From positions 62,001 through 126,000 of the forward strand of contig NZ_RQYM01000003.1 of assembly GCF_003859945.1 (NCBI RefSeq): a DNA stretch of 64,000 bases, given 5' to 3'. Position 1 is the stretch's first letter, and each line of letters starts with the position of its first letter. Below the pieces are notes generated by a model, which ran no database searches, was not told where the DNA came from, and saw nothing but the letters and a program-made list of their open reading frames with translations. The DNA comes from Leucobacter sp. OH1287 (GTDB taxonomy: Bacteria; Actinomycetota; Actinomycetes; Actinomycetales; Microbacteriaceae). Below, in pieces: positions 47,968 to 57,565 of the stretch. A program made the position numbers and the translations under genes.

Positions 47968-48912
47968 ATGAGTGCCAAGATTGCGGAAGCAACCGCAAAA
48001 TTTATACAGCACTTAGCGATTGAGCGAAACATCTCAAAAAACACGCTGCTCGCATACCGGGCAGACCTGGAAGCCTACACTGCCTGGTTAGCGCAGCAGC
48101 AAATAACCGACCTGGGAGAAGTCACCAAACAGCAGCTGTCAGAGTTCGTTGTCAGCCTCTCCGAAACACAAAAACTCAGTCAGGCATCAATCACCCGCCG
48201 AGTCAGCACCGTCAGAAACCTCCACCGGTTCCTCTACCGGGAAGGCATAATCGAAAACTACCCGGCAGCCGCACTAAAAACACCAAAACCCGTGAAACGG
48301 CTACCGAAAACGCTCAGCATCACCCAGGTAGAGGCGCTGCTCGACGCCTGCCGCAGCGACGACCCGGTACAAATCCGCAACCTCGCACTGCTCGAACTGC
48401 TCTACGCGAGCGGGATGCGGATCAGTGAGGCAGTCAATCTCGACGTCGACGACCTGTTCGACGGCGCGGGAGACACCGTCGATGCATCCCAATTAGCAGC
48501 CGGCGGATTCATTAAAGTCACCGGTAAAGGCAGCAAACAGCGGTATGTGCCGTTCGGTGGTTACGCGGGGGAGGCACTTGTTGCGTACCTGGTGCGGATC
48601 CGCCCACAATTCGTGTTGAAAGGCAAAGGCACACCGGCTCTGTTCGTCGGGCCGCGCGGGGCACGCATGAGCAGACAGATGGCGTGGCTCGTCATCAAAG
48701 CAGCAGCAGAGCGGGCCGGCCTCGGAACCGAAGTCTCACCCCACTCGCTGCGCCACAGCTTCGCAACCCACCTGTTAAACGGCGGCGCCGACCTCAGAAC
48801 CGTCCAAGAACTGCTCGGCCATGCTTCTGTGACAACAACCCAAATCTACACACACGTATCCGTCGAAGCACTCCGCGACCACTACATCAACTCGCACCCG
48901 CGGGCGCTCTAG
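47968..48912 (+). CDS. xerD: Tyrosine recombinase XerD
   Basis: Resolves chromosome dimers at dif together with XerC. The 314-residue protein has an N-terminal SAM-like domain (about 8-95) and the catalytic domain with ASGMRISEAV (Arg), HSLRHSFATHLL (His-x-x-Arg), LGHASVTTTQIYTHV (His and Tyr). All catalytic residues are present. The start ATG 47968 is 13 bases after pyrG, suggesting co-transcription. It is the last gene of the block with A/C-ending codons. Confidence 0.94.
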   Translation: MSAKIAEATAKFIQHLAIERNISKNTLLAYRADLEAYTAWLAQQQITDLGEVTKQQLSEFVVSLSETQKLSQASITRRVSTVRNLHRFLYREGIIENYPAAALKTPKPVKRLPKTLSITQVEALLDACRSDDPVQIRNLALLELLYASGMRISEAVNLDVDDLFDGAGDTVDASQLAAGGFIKVTGKGSKQRYVPFGGYAGEALVAYLVRIRPQFVLKGKGTPALFVGPRGARMSRQMAWLVIKAAAERAGLGTEVSPHSLRHSFATHLLNGGADLRTVQELLGHASVTTTQIYTHVSVEALRDHYINSHPRAL

Positions 48913-48967
48913 CCAGCGCAGCCGTGCGGCCAGGCGCGCGAAAACAGAGAAGCGAGCCAGAGCAGCG

Positions 48968-50293
48968 CTAACCAGACACGGTGTTCAGGCACCAGGAAAT
49001 CCAGCTGCCCGGCATATTCTGCACCACAAGACCCGTGCCAATTTCTACGATCGCGACCTGTTTTTCGCCGGTCGACGCGGTAATAATCACCGCAATATAC
49101 TGCTCGTTCGGGGCGAGACAGAAACCGTCAACCGTTGTCGACTCAGCTGCGGGCTGAAACAGCTGCGTATCCCCCGTGCCGAAATCCGCGCTGGGCTCCG
49201 CACCAGCTGCCGCGCCTGAGTCTGTGCCGGGCTCCGCACCAGCTGCCGCGCCTGAGTCTGTACTGGTTACCGCGGTTAACAGCAGTGACCTGTCGCTGAT
49301 GCTGAGGCTCTGCCCCGAAACCAGCTTCACACTGTCTCGTGGTGCGCCGATGTCTCGCGGTGTGCCATCGTCTCGCTGCGGCCACGGGCGCTCATCCGCG
49401 GCGGCGGTGCCTCCGAGCGGGGCGAGCAGGGTTTCACCGGCGGGTGTCAGGATCCGCACATTTGCTGTTCCGGGTTCAAAGAACCAGTCAGCAACCGGCA
49501 CACTGCTGCCATCGGGATAGCGCACCGGCACCCCGGAACCGTTGCTGATGTTGTTGGTTGTGAACAGGTAAAGCGCGTCAAAATCGTAGTCCTCGGCGAA
49601 CTTAATCCCCAGCTGGCTCGCATCGTCACTAAACATGGGCTGCCTGAGTCCGCCAATATTCGGCATCAGAACGGTTTTCGGCTCGCCGCCAGCCTTCCCA
49701 ACAAGCAGCCTGCTGTCCTGCTCGTTAAGCTGCTGCACCGCCGCAAACCACTCGCCGGCGGAGGCAAACTCGTGAAGCTGCTGCTCTGCAAGCCAGACCG
49801 TCGGGGATCCGCCCCGCACCGGAAAAGAGGTGATTTTATCGTCGTGGATCGTCGCCTCATCGCCCGGGTTAGCGATTTGGCCGCCATGCTGGGTGAGGAT
49901 CTCAGCTCGCATTGTGGGGGTTTTCACCTCGTAGCTGGTGGATCCGCGCGCGCCCGTCGCCTGCGAAACAGTGTCAACCTGGAATCGGTAAACCGTGTCC
50001 GCGAGCAGCGGCCGCTCAAAGGTTATTGTGACGGTGCGGGCATCACTGCGCACACTGTGGGGGACGTTCGGGGTTATCTTAACCGCCTCAGCGCTCACCG
50101 GCTCAGTCGCCTGATTCAGCTGTAAAACCAGCCTTTGATTGGGTAATTTTATGAGCCTTTCAGGGCTGGCGGTGCTGCCGGTGATGCGCGGCTGCTGCTG
50201 CACCCCCAAAACCGCTAAAATAACCGTCGCAAACAGCAGCGCCGCCACCGTCAGGGCTGCTGTGATCCGATGTTTTCTGTTCTTTGCGCGCAT
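48968..50293 (-). CDS. Membrane-anchored protein with Ig-like domain, unknown function
   Basis: A 441-residue protein with a single N-terminal membrane anchor (basic RAKNRKHRI then ALTVAALLFATVILAVLG) and no lipobox Cys. An SbsA-type Ig-like domain lies at about 45-125 (LNQATEPVSAEAVKITPNV), followed by a region that looks like a beta-propeller fragment. A Ser/Ala/Gly-rich insert contains an exact 11-residue duplication. The gene starts one base after the TIGR03943 gene on the same strand, so it belongs to that operon. Function unknown; probably exported and cell-surface associated. Confidence 0.65.
   Translation of the reverse strand: MRAKNRKHRITAALTVAALLFATVILAVLGVQQQPRITGSTASPERLIKLPNQRLVLQLNQATEPVSAEAVKITPNVPHSVRSDARTVTITFERPLLADTVYRFQVDTVSQATGARGSTSYEVKTPTMRAEILTQHGGQIANPGDEATIHDDKITSFPVRGGSPTVWLAEQQLHEFASAGEWFAAVQQLNEQDSRLLVGKAGGEPKTVLMPNIGGLRQPMFSDDASQLGIKFAEDYDFDALYLFTTNNISNGSGVPVRYPDGSSVPVADWFFEPGTANVRILTPAGETLLAPLGGTAAADERPWPQRDDGTPRDIGAPRDSVKLVSGQSLSISDRSLLLTAVTSTDSGAAAGAEPGTDSGAAAGAEPSADFGTGDTQLFQPAAESTTVDGFCLAPNEQYIAVIITASTGEKQVAIVEIGTGLVVQNMPGSWISWCLNTVSG
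49192..49262 (-). repeat. In-gene 33-bp tandem duplication
   Basis: A 33-base unit coding for TDSGAAAGAEP occurs twice in tandem, nearly identical, followed by a diverged third piece (SADFGTGD). It is in frame within the surface-protein gene and only lengthens its disordered linker. Confidence 0.75.
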
Positions 50294-51148
50294 CTAGTCC
50301 ACCGGCACATAGGGGTCTTTGGGCTCCGGGATCGCGGTGATCTCGCCCGGGATCACAACCGCCTCCCAGGTGCTTAAAGCAGACGGATTCTGGCTAAAAT
50401 AACCGGTGACGCTGTACCACTTACCCTGTTTATACTGCGACTGCCAACCCGGCAGATACACCGGCACCGCGCGCGGCGCAGCATCAACAACACAGCAGGT
50501 GACGGTGTAGCGGGTAACCTGCATAATATTCTCGGGGTCGTTAGCGTCGGCGGTGATAAACCCGCTCAGCTGCGGTGTGCGGCCGCTCAGCTCAACCGGG
50601 TCGATACCGCTCTGTAGCAGTGCGGACCAGTCAGGAACGGTCATTTTTGCGTCCGCCTCAGCGCTGGCCGGGCTCTCCGCGGCAGGATTCGCCGCGCCGG
50701 TTAGCGCGCCGCCGCTGGCACCCCCGCCCGGTGCGCTGCCGGGTGTGCCGCCGGGTGCGCCGCTCCCGCCTCCCGCACTGCTCGCGGCTGCCGCGCTGGT
50801 GGCGGCGCTGCTCGCTCGCTCAGTTGACAGGCTCACGGGCGGCAAAACAGCTAGCGGTAGCAGCAGCACAGCGGCAAATACGGCGCCGAGCTTCGCCCAG
50901 ACGGTGCTGCTTGGTGGATCCACCAGCTCACCATGCGAGGCGGCCCTCGGCCGTAACAGCGCCAGCAGCGTCAGTGTCAGGCAGACAACCGCCATTGCGA
51001 CGGTGAACACAAAATAGCGGGGGTGGATGTAGAGCCCGAGCTTGCCGGTTGCGGCGAGGCAGAGGGTCGCGGTTGCAGCGACGAGGGCGAGGGCGGATCC
51101 GAAGGAGAGGCCGCTTCGGGGTTCGGATGTTTTGCTGGTGTTAGGCAT
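50294..51148 (-). CDS. TIGR03943 family putative permease subunit
   Basis: A 284-residue membrane protein with about three to four helices in the first 110 residues, a long Gly/Ala/Ser-rich spacer (about 125-160) and a C-terminal soluble domain (SGFITADANDPENIMQVTRYTVTCCVVDAAPRAVPVYL). The TCCVVDA stretch is typical of the TIGR03943 family, which pairs with a YraQ-type permease. The start overlaps the permease stop by eight bases. The role is unknown; linked to metal or sulfur transport in some genomes. Confidence 0.85.
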   Translation of the reverse strand: MPNTSKTSEPRSGLSFGSALALVAATATLCLAATGKLGLYIHPRYFVFTVAMAVVCLTLTLLALLRPRAASHGELVDPPSSTVWAKLGAVFAAVLLLPLAVLPPVSLSTERASSAATSAAAASSAGGGSGAPGGTPGSAPGGGASGGALTGAANPAAESPASAEADAKMTVPDWSALLQSGIDPVELSGRTPQLSGFITADANDPENIMQVTRYTVTCCVVDAAPRAVPVYLPGWQSQYKQGKWYSVTGYFSQNPSALSTWEAVVIPGEITAIPEPKDPYVPVD

Positions 51149-52253
51149 TTAGCAGGTTCACCCCGAATCCGATTGCGGCGGTGCTGAGCAGCGCTATCAG
51201 TGTTGCCAGCGCGAGGGTTTTGGCGCGGAAGGTGGTGCGCAGCAGGATCAGCAGTTTCACGTCGATGAGCGCGCCGAAGATGAGGAACGCGGTGATTGCG
51301 CCGGGCATGAAAACGCTCGCGAAACCGAGAATGAAAAAAGCGTCAACGGTTGAGCAAACCGAGACGATCGCGGCGAGGCCGATAAGCACCAGCACACTCC
51401 ACAGTGGGTGGCTGCCGAGCGGCAGCAGACTGTCCTGGGTGAGTAGGATCTGGAATACTCCGGCGAGCAGTGAGCCGATTGCGAGGGCTGGCATCAGCAG
51501 GGTTATTTCTGCGGCGAAGGTGCCGCCGAAGCGGCCTAGTTTACCACCGGACACGTCGTCGTGGGTGTGAGCGTGATTGCAGCTCGCGGCAAAGTCTGGC
51601 TGCAGCAGCCGCTCGGGTGAATTGGCGGTGGCGAACATCGCGCCGATCAGGTTTGCGATGCAGAAACCGCCGATGATTCTGGCGAGCAGGATCCCGTGGT
51701 CAAAGCCGAACGCCTGATAGGTTGTGATGATTGTCACCGGGTTTAACAGCGGCGCGGCGAACACGAAGGTGAGCGCCTCGGCGGGGGAGAGCCCGCGACG
51801 GAGCAGACCGCGCGCGAGCGGGACGTTGCCGCACTCACAAACCGGCAGCAGCACACCCAGCAGCGACAGCACCGCGCGGCGCAGCACCGCCGATTTTGGG
51901 AGCAGCCGGAACAGTAGCCGCTGTGGCACCCAGAGCTGCACCGCCGTGGACACCAGGGTTCCGAGCACAACAAACGGGAAAGACTCAACAAAAACCCCGA
52001 CCGCGAGGGTTCCGGTGTCTTGCATAATCGCGGGCAGCGGGTTTGCTGGCAGCACATCGGCCGCGAGCTTAAAGGCGATAACCGCCGCGATGATCAGCAG
52101 CGCGAGCGCCAGGCCGCGGTGCTTGCTGGCGTTGCCTGCGGTGCTGGGGTTGGTGGATCCGCCGCCGCTGTTGCCGCCGCTGTTGCCGCCGCGCCGAATT
52201 GCGGCAGCGGTCGCTGCCTGGGCTGTGGCGTTGGGCGCGGATTTTTGCATCAC
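51141..52253 (-). CDS. Permease of the YraQ/UPF0718 (DUF318) family
   Basis: A 370-residue membrane protein with about eight to ten helices. The conserved half-site LPVCECGNVPLARGLLRRGLSPAEALTF, with Cys and Glu, marks the family. A second copy-like segment lies in the C-terminal half (IVSVCSTVDAFFILGFA). A disordered Gly/Ser/Asn tract occupies the first 45 residues. It is the first gene of a three-gene minus-strand operon with the TIGR03943 partner. The substrate is unknown. Confidence 0.88.
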   Translation of the reverse strand: MMQKSAPNATAQAATAAAIRRGGNSGGNSGGGSTNPSTAGNASKHRGLALALLIIAAVIAFKLAADVLPANPLPAIMQDTGTLAVGVFVESFPFVVLGTLVSTAVQLWVPQRLLFRLLPKSAVLRRAVLSLLGVLLPVCECGNVPLARGLLRRGLSPAEALTFVFAAPLLNPVTIITTYQAFGFDHGILLARIIGGFCIANLIGAMFATANSPERLLQPDFAASCNHAHTHDDVSGGKLGRFGGTFAAEITLLMPALAIGSLLAGVFQILLTQDSLLPLGSHPLWSVLVLIGLAAIVSVCSTVDAFFILGFASVFMPGAITAFLIFGALIDVKLLILLRTTFRAKTLALATLIALLSTAAIGFGVNLLNA

Positions 52254-52341
52254 CTAATACTCTAAAACAGGGCACTGAGTTTCGGCTGTTACGGATCGCG
52301 TGCTCGGTCGATCCTGTTATAGCTCTACACAGCTGCGGCCG

Positions 52342-52347
52342 GTAGAA
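52342..52347 (+). promoter_or_regulatory. Possible -10 box before parA
   Basis: TAGAAT at 52342-52347, about 40 bases upstream of the parA ATG, resembles the actinobacterial -10 hexamer (TANNNT). No clear -35 element is seen, as is common in these organisms. The same hexamer occurs at 59831-59836 ahead of tRNA-Pro. Confidence 0.35.
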
Positions 52348-52387
52348 TGGATTGGTCTGTTTTGGTTTTTCTAGAAAGGTGCGCTGT

Positions 52388-53239
52388 ATGGCTCGTGAGC
52401 AAAAACTTGGCCCAACCGGTAGGCCGCAGCGAGTTTATCCAGCCCCGCAACCGCTTAACAGTCACGGTCCGGCACGGATTATTTCGCTCTGCAACCAAAA
52501 GGGTGGGGTTGGCAAAACCACAACCTCGATTAACCTTGGTGCGTCGCTCGCGCAGTACGGCAGGCGGGTGCTCGCGGTTGATTTTGATCCGCAGGGAGCG
52601 CTGTCAGCGGGGCTCGGGGTTGCCGCGCACGATGTGCCAACCATCTACGATCTGATGCTCGGCAGCATTAAAGACCCGCACGAGGTTATTCAAAAAACCG
52701 ATACCCCGGGGCTTGATGTGATCCCCGCCAACATTGACCTCTCTGCCGCCGAGGTGCACCTTGTTACCGAGGTTGCCAGAGAGCAGATCCTCGCCGGTGT
52801 GCTCAGAAAAATCAGCGGTGAATACGATGTTATTTTGATTGACTGCCAGCCATCGCTCGGACTTTTGACGGTTAACGCGCTGACCGCGAGCCACGGTGTT
52901 TTGATTCCGCTCGCCTGCGAGTATTTTGCGCTGCGCGGTGTTGCGCTGCTGGTTGAAACAATCGAGAAGGTGAAAGACCGGCTGAACCCCGCGCTCAACC
53001 TCGACGGCATTATCGCCACCATGTATGACGCACGCACCCTGCACGCCCGTGAGGTGCTGGAGCGGGTTGTTGAAACGTTCGGCGAGAGTGTTTTCGACAC
53101 CGTTATCGGTCGCACGGTGCGGATCCCGGATGCCTCCGTCGCGGCAAAACCGATCACCGAGTTCGCCCCCGAGAACCAGGCCGCTGAGGCGTATCTGACT
53201 CTCGCCCGCGAGATGATCAACCGCGGCGTGGTCGCATAG
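52388..53239 (+). CDS. ParA family ATPase of the scp operon
   Basis: A 283-residue deviant-Walker ATPase. The motif KGGVGKTTT lies at 38-46 and the conserved FDPQG and DCQPSLGLLT motifs follow. ATG 52388, with AAAGG upstream, is preferred over a longer frame. The ParA-ScpA-ScpB-RluB order is conserved in actinobacteria. It is a distinct ParA-like protein, not the origin-proximal ParA of the ParABS system, and it has no ParB gene beside it. A role in chromosome organisation with condensin is inferred. Confidence 0.92.
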   Translation: MAREQKLGPTGRPQRVYPAPQPLNSHGPARIISLCNQKGGVGKTTTSINLGASLAQYGRRVLAVDFDPQGALSAGLGVAAHDVPTIYDLMLGSIKDPHEVIQKTDTPGLDVIPANIDLSAAEVHLVTEVAREQILAGVLRKISGEYDVILIDCQPSLGLLTVNALTASHGVLIPLACEYFALRGVALLVETIEKVKDRLNPALNLDGIIATMYDARTLHAREVLERVVETFGESVFDTVIGRTVRIPDASVAAKPITEFAPENQAAEAYLTLAREMINRGVVA

Positions 53240-53261
53240 TCGCTGGCGTGGTTAAAAACAG

Positions 53262-54059
53262 ATGGCAGAGTCAAGCGATTTTCAGGTATCCCTTGAGGTG
53301 TTTGAGGGGCCGTTTGACCTGCTGCTGTCGCTGATCACGAAACACGAACTCGATATCACCGAGGTTGCTTTAAGCGTTGTCACCGACGAGTTTATTAACT
53401 ATGTAGCGCAGCTGGATGAGCCAGACGCGCGAGGACTCGATAGGGCATCCGAGTTCCTGGTTGTTGCGGCAACACTGCTTGATCTAAAAATTGCGAGCCT
53501 GCTGCCGCAGGGTGAGGCCGTTGACGCGGAGGAGATTGCGCTCCTGGAGGCGCGAGACCTGCTGTTTGCGAGACTGCTACAGTATCGGGCGTTTAAGCAG
53601 GCAAGCAGCTGGTTCGCTGAGGCGCTTGCGGCGGAACTCAGCCGCAACCCACGGCAGGTGGCGCTTGAACAGAAGTTCCGCGGCGCAGGTCCTGAACTCA
53701 AGTGGACGGTTAACACAACCCAGTTTGCCGCACTGGCTGCGGCAGCGCTCGCCCCGAAAACCATGCCAACAATCGGCCTGGATCACCTGCACGCGCCGGT
53801 TGTTTCGATCCGCGAACAGGCGGCAACCGTGGTTGCCCTGCTGAAGAGCAGCGGCAATAAAACCTTCCGTGAGTTAATCTACGGGGTTAGTGAAAAAGCG
53901 ATTATTGTTGCCAGGTTCTTGGCGATCCTGGAGCTCTATCGCCGGGCTGCGATCGCGTTTGAGCAGGAGAGACCGCTCGGGGAATTAAACGTCAGATGGA
54001 CCGACAACAACTGGGAAGACGCGGAACTTGAAACCCTCGGAGCAGACTATGACAGTTGA
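53262..54059 (+). CDS. scpA: Segregation and condensation protein A
   Basis: Kleisin subunit that bridges the SMC heads of bacterial condensin. The 265-residue protein begins with QVSLEVFEGPFDLLLSLITKHELDI, the family's N-terminal signature, and ends in a winged-helix segment. The start ATG is 22 bases after parA, and the stop overlaps scpB by 11 bases, so expression is coupled and should give balanced complex subunits. Confidence 0.94.
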   Translation: MAESSDFQVSLEVFEGPFDLLLSLITKHELDITEVALSVVTDEFINYVAQLDEPDARGLDRASEFLVVAATLLDLKIASLLPQGEAVDAEEIALLEARDLLFARLLQYRAFKQASSWFAEALAAELSRNPRQVALEQKFRGAGPELKWTVNTTQFAALAAAALAPKTMPTIGLDHLHAPVVSIREQAATVVALLKSSGNKTFRELIYGVSEKAIIVARFLAILELYRRAAIAFEQERPLGELNVRWTDNNWEDAELETLGADYDS

Positions 54060-54657
54060 GCAGACAGCTGAGACCCAGCAGAGCCTGCTGCCGGCAAACG
54101 AGCTGCAGCGGGTGCTTGAATCCACCCCCCTCGCACAGCAGTTGGAGGCGCTTTTAATCATCGCAGACCGGCCGTTTAGTGTTACCGAGTTGGCGACCGC
54201 GGTCGCTAAACCCCAGCACGCTGTTGCCGCGAGCCTGCGGGCGCTGCAGGAGGACTACGAAAACACCGGTCGCGGTTTTGAACTGCGGGAGGTTGGAGGC
54301 GGCTGGCGCTTCTATGTGCGGGCGGAATTTGATCCGCTGATCGCAGATTTTACACAGAACAGCGGCAGCGCCAGACTGTCGCAGGCGGCGCTGGAGACGC
54401 TCGCGGTGATCGCCTACAAACAGCCGATTAGCCGGGGCAGTGTTGCCGCGATCCGCGCCGTAAATGTTGACTCTGTTGTGCGCACACTGGTTGCCAGGGG
54501 GTTGATTGAGGAGGTCGGTAACGACTCGGAAACCGGCGCGATTTTATACGGCACAACCGCGGCGCTTTTGGAGCATCTCGGAATTAACGATATTTCTGAG
54601 CTGCCCCCGATTGCGCCGCTGCTTGACGACGGCAGTGAGGGGTTTGAGCATGAGTGA
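54049..54657 (+). CDS. scpB: Segregation and condensation protein B
   Basis: Partner of ScpA in condensin. Two winged-helix domains are visible; the second contains QAALETLAVIAYKQPISRGS, the best family marker. ATG 54049 begins inside the scpA end (11-base overlap); TTG 54028 is an alternative. The length is about 202 residues. Its stop overlaps the start of rluB by eight bases. Confidence 0.94.
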   Translation: MTVEQTAETQQSLLPANELQRVLESTPLAQQLEALLIIADRPFSVTELATAVAKPQHAVAASLRALQEDYENTGRGFELREVGGGWRFYVRAEFDPLIADFTQNSGSARLSQAALETLAVIAYKQPISRGSVAAIRAVNVDSVVRTLVARGLIEEVGNDSETGAILYGTTAALLEHLGINDISELPPIAPLLDDGSEGFEHE

Positions 54658-55690
54658 GCGGTTAGTGGATCCTGGCGAACAGCGCCTGCAGAAAGCCCTC
54701 GCCGCGGCGGGTATCGCCTCCCGGCGTGCCTGTGAAACCCTGATAACCAGGGGGCGGGTGCGGGTTAACGGTAAAACCGTTTACGAACTCGGCACCAAAA
54801 TCAACACCGAGCGTGACGAGGTGCGCGTTGACGGCGTGATTGTGCAGCTTGATGTTGCGAAACGCTATTTTGTGTTAAACAAACCAACCGGCGTTGTTTC
54901 GACGATGCGAGACGAACAGGGCAGACCGGATCTGCGAGAGTTCACCGCCGATTTTGCTGAGCGGCTCTACAACGTGGGCAGGCTCGACACCGACACCTCG
55001 GGGCTGCTGATTCTCACCAACGACGGGGAACTCGCGCACAAGCTCGCACACCCGAAGTTTGGGGTGCAAAAAACCTATATTGCAAAGGTTCGCGGACGTG
55101 TTAGCGGCGCGGTTGTACAGCGGCTGCGGGACGGGGTTGAGCTAGAGGACGGGCCGATCGCGGCGGACGCGGTCAAGGTGCTTCCGGGGGCAACAAACCG
55201 GTCATCGCTGGTTGAGATTACGCTGCACTCGGGACGCAACCGGATTGTGCGGCGAATGCTCGCGAAGGTTGGGCACCCGGTTGAGGAGCTGGTGCGTCGC
55301 CAGTTTGGTCCGCTGCACCTGGGAACCCTCGGCAGCGGCCATCTGCGAGAGTTAAGCGCGGCGGAACGGAACGCGCTGCTGACCGCGGCAGCACAGCAAA
55401 CCCAGGAAGAACGAGGGCAAAAGCGCAGACGGCAGAGCCAGCGGGGCCAGCAGACTCAGCACAGCCAGCGGGCGGGTAGCGGATCCGGCGGGCAGCGTTC
55501 CTGGCACGATGCAGGCCGAGACGGGCTGCGGCAGGCGGATCCACGCAAAAACCGCGCACCCAAGCCGCGGCACCGGGATCGCCCCGTGACCGCGGGCAGA
55601 CCCGGTGACGGTGCGGGCGCTACCGGCTTGCGCGGCATCGCAAAACCCAAACCACAGGCTAAACCCGTAAAGAGGGGACGGAAACGGTGA
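54650..55690 (+). CDS. Pseudouridine synthase RluB-type
   Basis: Modifies uridine in 23S rRNA (family of RluB/RsuA). An N-terminal S4 domain (GEQRLQKALAAAGIASRRAC) is followed by the catalytic stretch VGRLDTDTSGLLILTNDGEL with the catalytic Asp. ATG 54650 is chosen because it overlaps scpB and starts the S4 domain; the longer frame from 54506 is a shadow of scpB. The last roughly 90 residues are a basic, Gln/Arg/Gly-rich tail absent from short homologues, likely an RNA-binding extension. Confidence 0.9.
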   Translation: MSERLVDPGEQRLQKALAAAGIASRRACETLITRGRVRVNGKTVYELGTKINTERDEVRVDGVIVQLDVAKRYFVLNKPTGVVSTMRDEQGRPDLREFTADFAERLYNVGRLDTDTSGLLILTNDGELAHKLAHPKFGVQKTYIAKVRGRVSGAVVQRLRDGVELEDGPIAADAVKVLPGATNRSSLVEITLHSGRNRIVRRMLAKVGHPVEELVRRQFGPLHLGTLGSGHLRELSAAERNALLTAAAQQTQEERGQKRRRQSQRGQQTQHSQRAGSGSGGQRSWHDAGRDGLRQADPRKNRAPKPRHRDRPVTAGRPGDGAGATGLRGIAKPKPQAKPVKRGRKR

Positions 55691-56802
55691 CATCGGACAG
55701 CAAACTCGCCAGCCGGGTAAACCACCACGTGCACATTATCGGCACCGGGCTGCTCGGCGCCAGCATCGGGCTGGGGCTGCGTGAACACGGCACAGAGGTG
55801 ACGCTCGAGGATATTTCACCGGCCGCCCTCGACCTCGCGATCGACTATGGCGCGGGCCGCCGGCTCACACCGGAAGATAAACCCGCGCTGGTGATTATCG
55901 CAACGCCGCCGGACGTGGTCGGCGAGGTGATTGCGCAGGCGCTTAAACGGTTCCCGGAAGCGTATGTGACAGACGTAACAAGCGTGAAACTCGCGCCCTA
56001 CCGGCAGCTGCTCGACCGCGGTATTAACCTTGACCGCTATGTTGGATCACACCCGATGGCAGGCAGGGAACGCGGCAGTGCTGTGATGGCTCGTGCAGAC
56101 ATGTTCGTTGGGCGGCCGTGGGTTATATGCCGTGACGCGAAAACCCCGGCGGCTGCGCTCGCGGCCGTTGAGAGTGTGGCACTGCAGCTTGGCGCAACAC
56201 CAACCGAGTGGGATCCAGCCCAGCACGATCAAGCGGTGGCGCTCGTGTCGCACGTGCCGCAGCTGACCGCGAGCCTGCTAGCTGCCCAGCTGAACCGCGC
56301 GGCAGAGCAGCATATTGCGCTCGCGGGCGGGGGGATCCGCGACACAACCCGTATTGCCGACAGCGACCCGCAGCTGTGGGTGCAGATTCTTGGCGCGAAC
56401 AGTGAGGCTGTTGCCGCGATTCTGCGGCAGTTGCGCAGTGACCTGGACAACACAATTACCGCTCTCACCGACACCGACGCGCAGGGTGCTAAAAAAACCA
56501 TCGCCGAACTGCTCACCGCGGGTAACGCGGGTGTGCGCAGACTACCCGGTAAACACGGATCAGCAGCACGGTTCACCAGTTTCACGGTGATCGTCGATGA
56601 CACCCCGGGGCAGCTCGCGCGCCTGCTAACTGACCTCGGTGAACTGCAGATCAACATGGAGGATCTGCGGCTTGAACACTCACCGGGCGCGCAGATCGGT
56701 TTCGCGGAGGTTTCGGTGCTGCCGGAGGTTGCTGCAGCGGCGGTGAACGGGCTGCAAGAGCTTGGCTGGCGGATCCTGGATTGGAGTCGTGATGAGCAAT
56801 AA
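55687..56802 (+). CDS. Prephenate dehydrogenase
   Basis: Converts prephenate to 4-hydroxyphenylpyruvate in tyrosine synthesis. The NAD-binding motif GTGLLGASIG is at 19-28, followed by VTDVTSVKLAPY and GSHPMAGRERGS, which carry the active-site Ser and His. The C-terminal 75 or so residues form an ACT-like domain (FTVIVDDTPGQLARLLTDL) that may bind tyrosine for feedback control. GTG 55687 overlaps the RluB-type gene by four bases. Confidence 0.92.
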   Translation: MTSDSKLASRVNHHVHIIGTGLLGASIGLGLREHGTEVTLEDISPAALDLAIDYGAGRRLTPEDKPALVIIATPPDVVGEVIAQALKRFPEAYVTDVTSVKLAPYRQLLDRGINLDRYVGSHPMAGRERGSAVMARADMFVGRPWVICRDAKTPAAALAAVESVALQLGATPTEWDPAQHDQAVALVSHVPQLTASLLAAQLNRAAEQHIALAGGGIRDTTRIADSDPQLWVQILGANSEAVAAILRQLRSDLDNTITALTDTDAQGAKKTIAELLTAGNAGVRRLPGKHGSAARFTSFTVIVDDTPGQLARLLTDLGELQINMEDLRLEHSPGAQIGFAEVSVLPEVAAAAVNGLQELGWRILDWSRDEQ

Positions 56803-57547
56803 CAGCGCAAACAACCCCGGTGTCGGCTCGGGTATTGGCTCGGGCGCCGGCCTGGGCGGCGACCCCTCCGGCGACCCAAGCGGTACCCTGCTGGTTGCAA
56901 TCGACGGGGCGGCCGGATCCGGCAAATCGAGTGTTGCGCGCGAGAGCGCTAAACGGCTCGGTTTCGGCATCCTCGACACCGGCGCAGCCTACCGCGCACT
57001 CACCCTCTCACTGCTGCAGGCGGGAGCTGACCTCGACAGCGAAGAAGCGGCGCTGAACGCACTGCAACAGCTGGATTTGCAACTTGGGATGACAGAGGAT
57101 GATCGCGTGCTTTTGAGCGGGGTCGATGTTTCTGAGCGGATCCGCACAGCCGATATTGCGCAGAATGTTAGCCACGTAGCCAAACACCCGCGGGTGAGAA
57201 AACAGCTCAACAGCTGGTTTAAGCAGACGGTTGCCGCGAGCGGGCTGCCGGGCGTTATTATAGAGGGGCGCGATATTACGACGGTTGTTGCGCCGGATGC
57301 GCCGGTTAGAATCCTGATGACAGCGCGGGAAGAGGTGCGGATCGCGAGGCGCGCGAAGCAGCTGCCGGAGCTGACATACGCGCAGGTTGCGGCCGATTTG
57401 CGGGCGAGAGACGCGAAGGATCTGCGGGTTGTGGACTTTTTGAATCCCGCGCCGGGCGTCACGGTTATTGATACGAGTGAACTAGACTTTGAAGGGTCAG
57501 TTGCTGCGGTGATTGCGACAATTACGCAAACCCAGCAAGAGAGGTAA
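56792..57547 (+). CDS. cmk: Cytidylate kinase
   Basis: Phosphorylates CMP/dCMP. The P-loop IDGAAGSGKSS is at 37-47, and GRDITTVVAPDA with the arginine-rich helix is further on. The start ATG 56792 overlaps the tyrA stop. The first 32 residues are a Gly/Ser/Asn-rich extension (VGSGIGSGAGLGGDPSGDP), not needed for the kinase fold. At 251 residues it is slightly longer than usual for that reason. The der gene follows 18 bases later. Confidence 0.94.
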   Translation: MSNNSANNPGVGSGIGSGAGLGGDPSGDPSGTLLVAIDGAAGSGKSSVARESAKRLGFGILDTGAAYRALTLSLLQAGADLDSEEAALNALQQLDLQLGMTEDDRVLLSGVDVSERIRTADIAQNVSHVAKHPRVRKQLNSWFKQTVAASGLPGVIIEGRDITTVVAPDAPVRILMTAREEVRIARRAKQLPELTYAQVAADLRARDAKDLRVVDFLNPAPGVTVIDTSELDFEGSVAAVIATITQTQQER

Positions 57548-57565
57548 AACAAGAGGTAGAAGCGG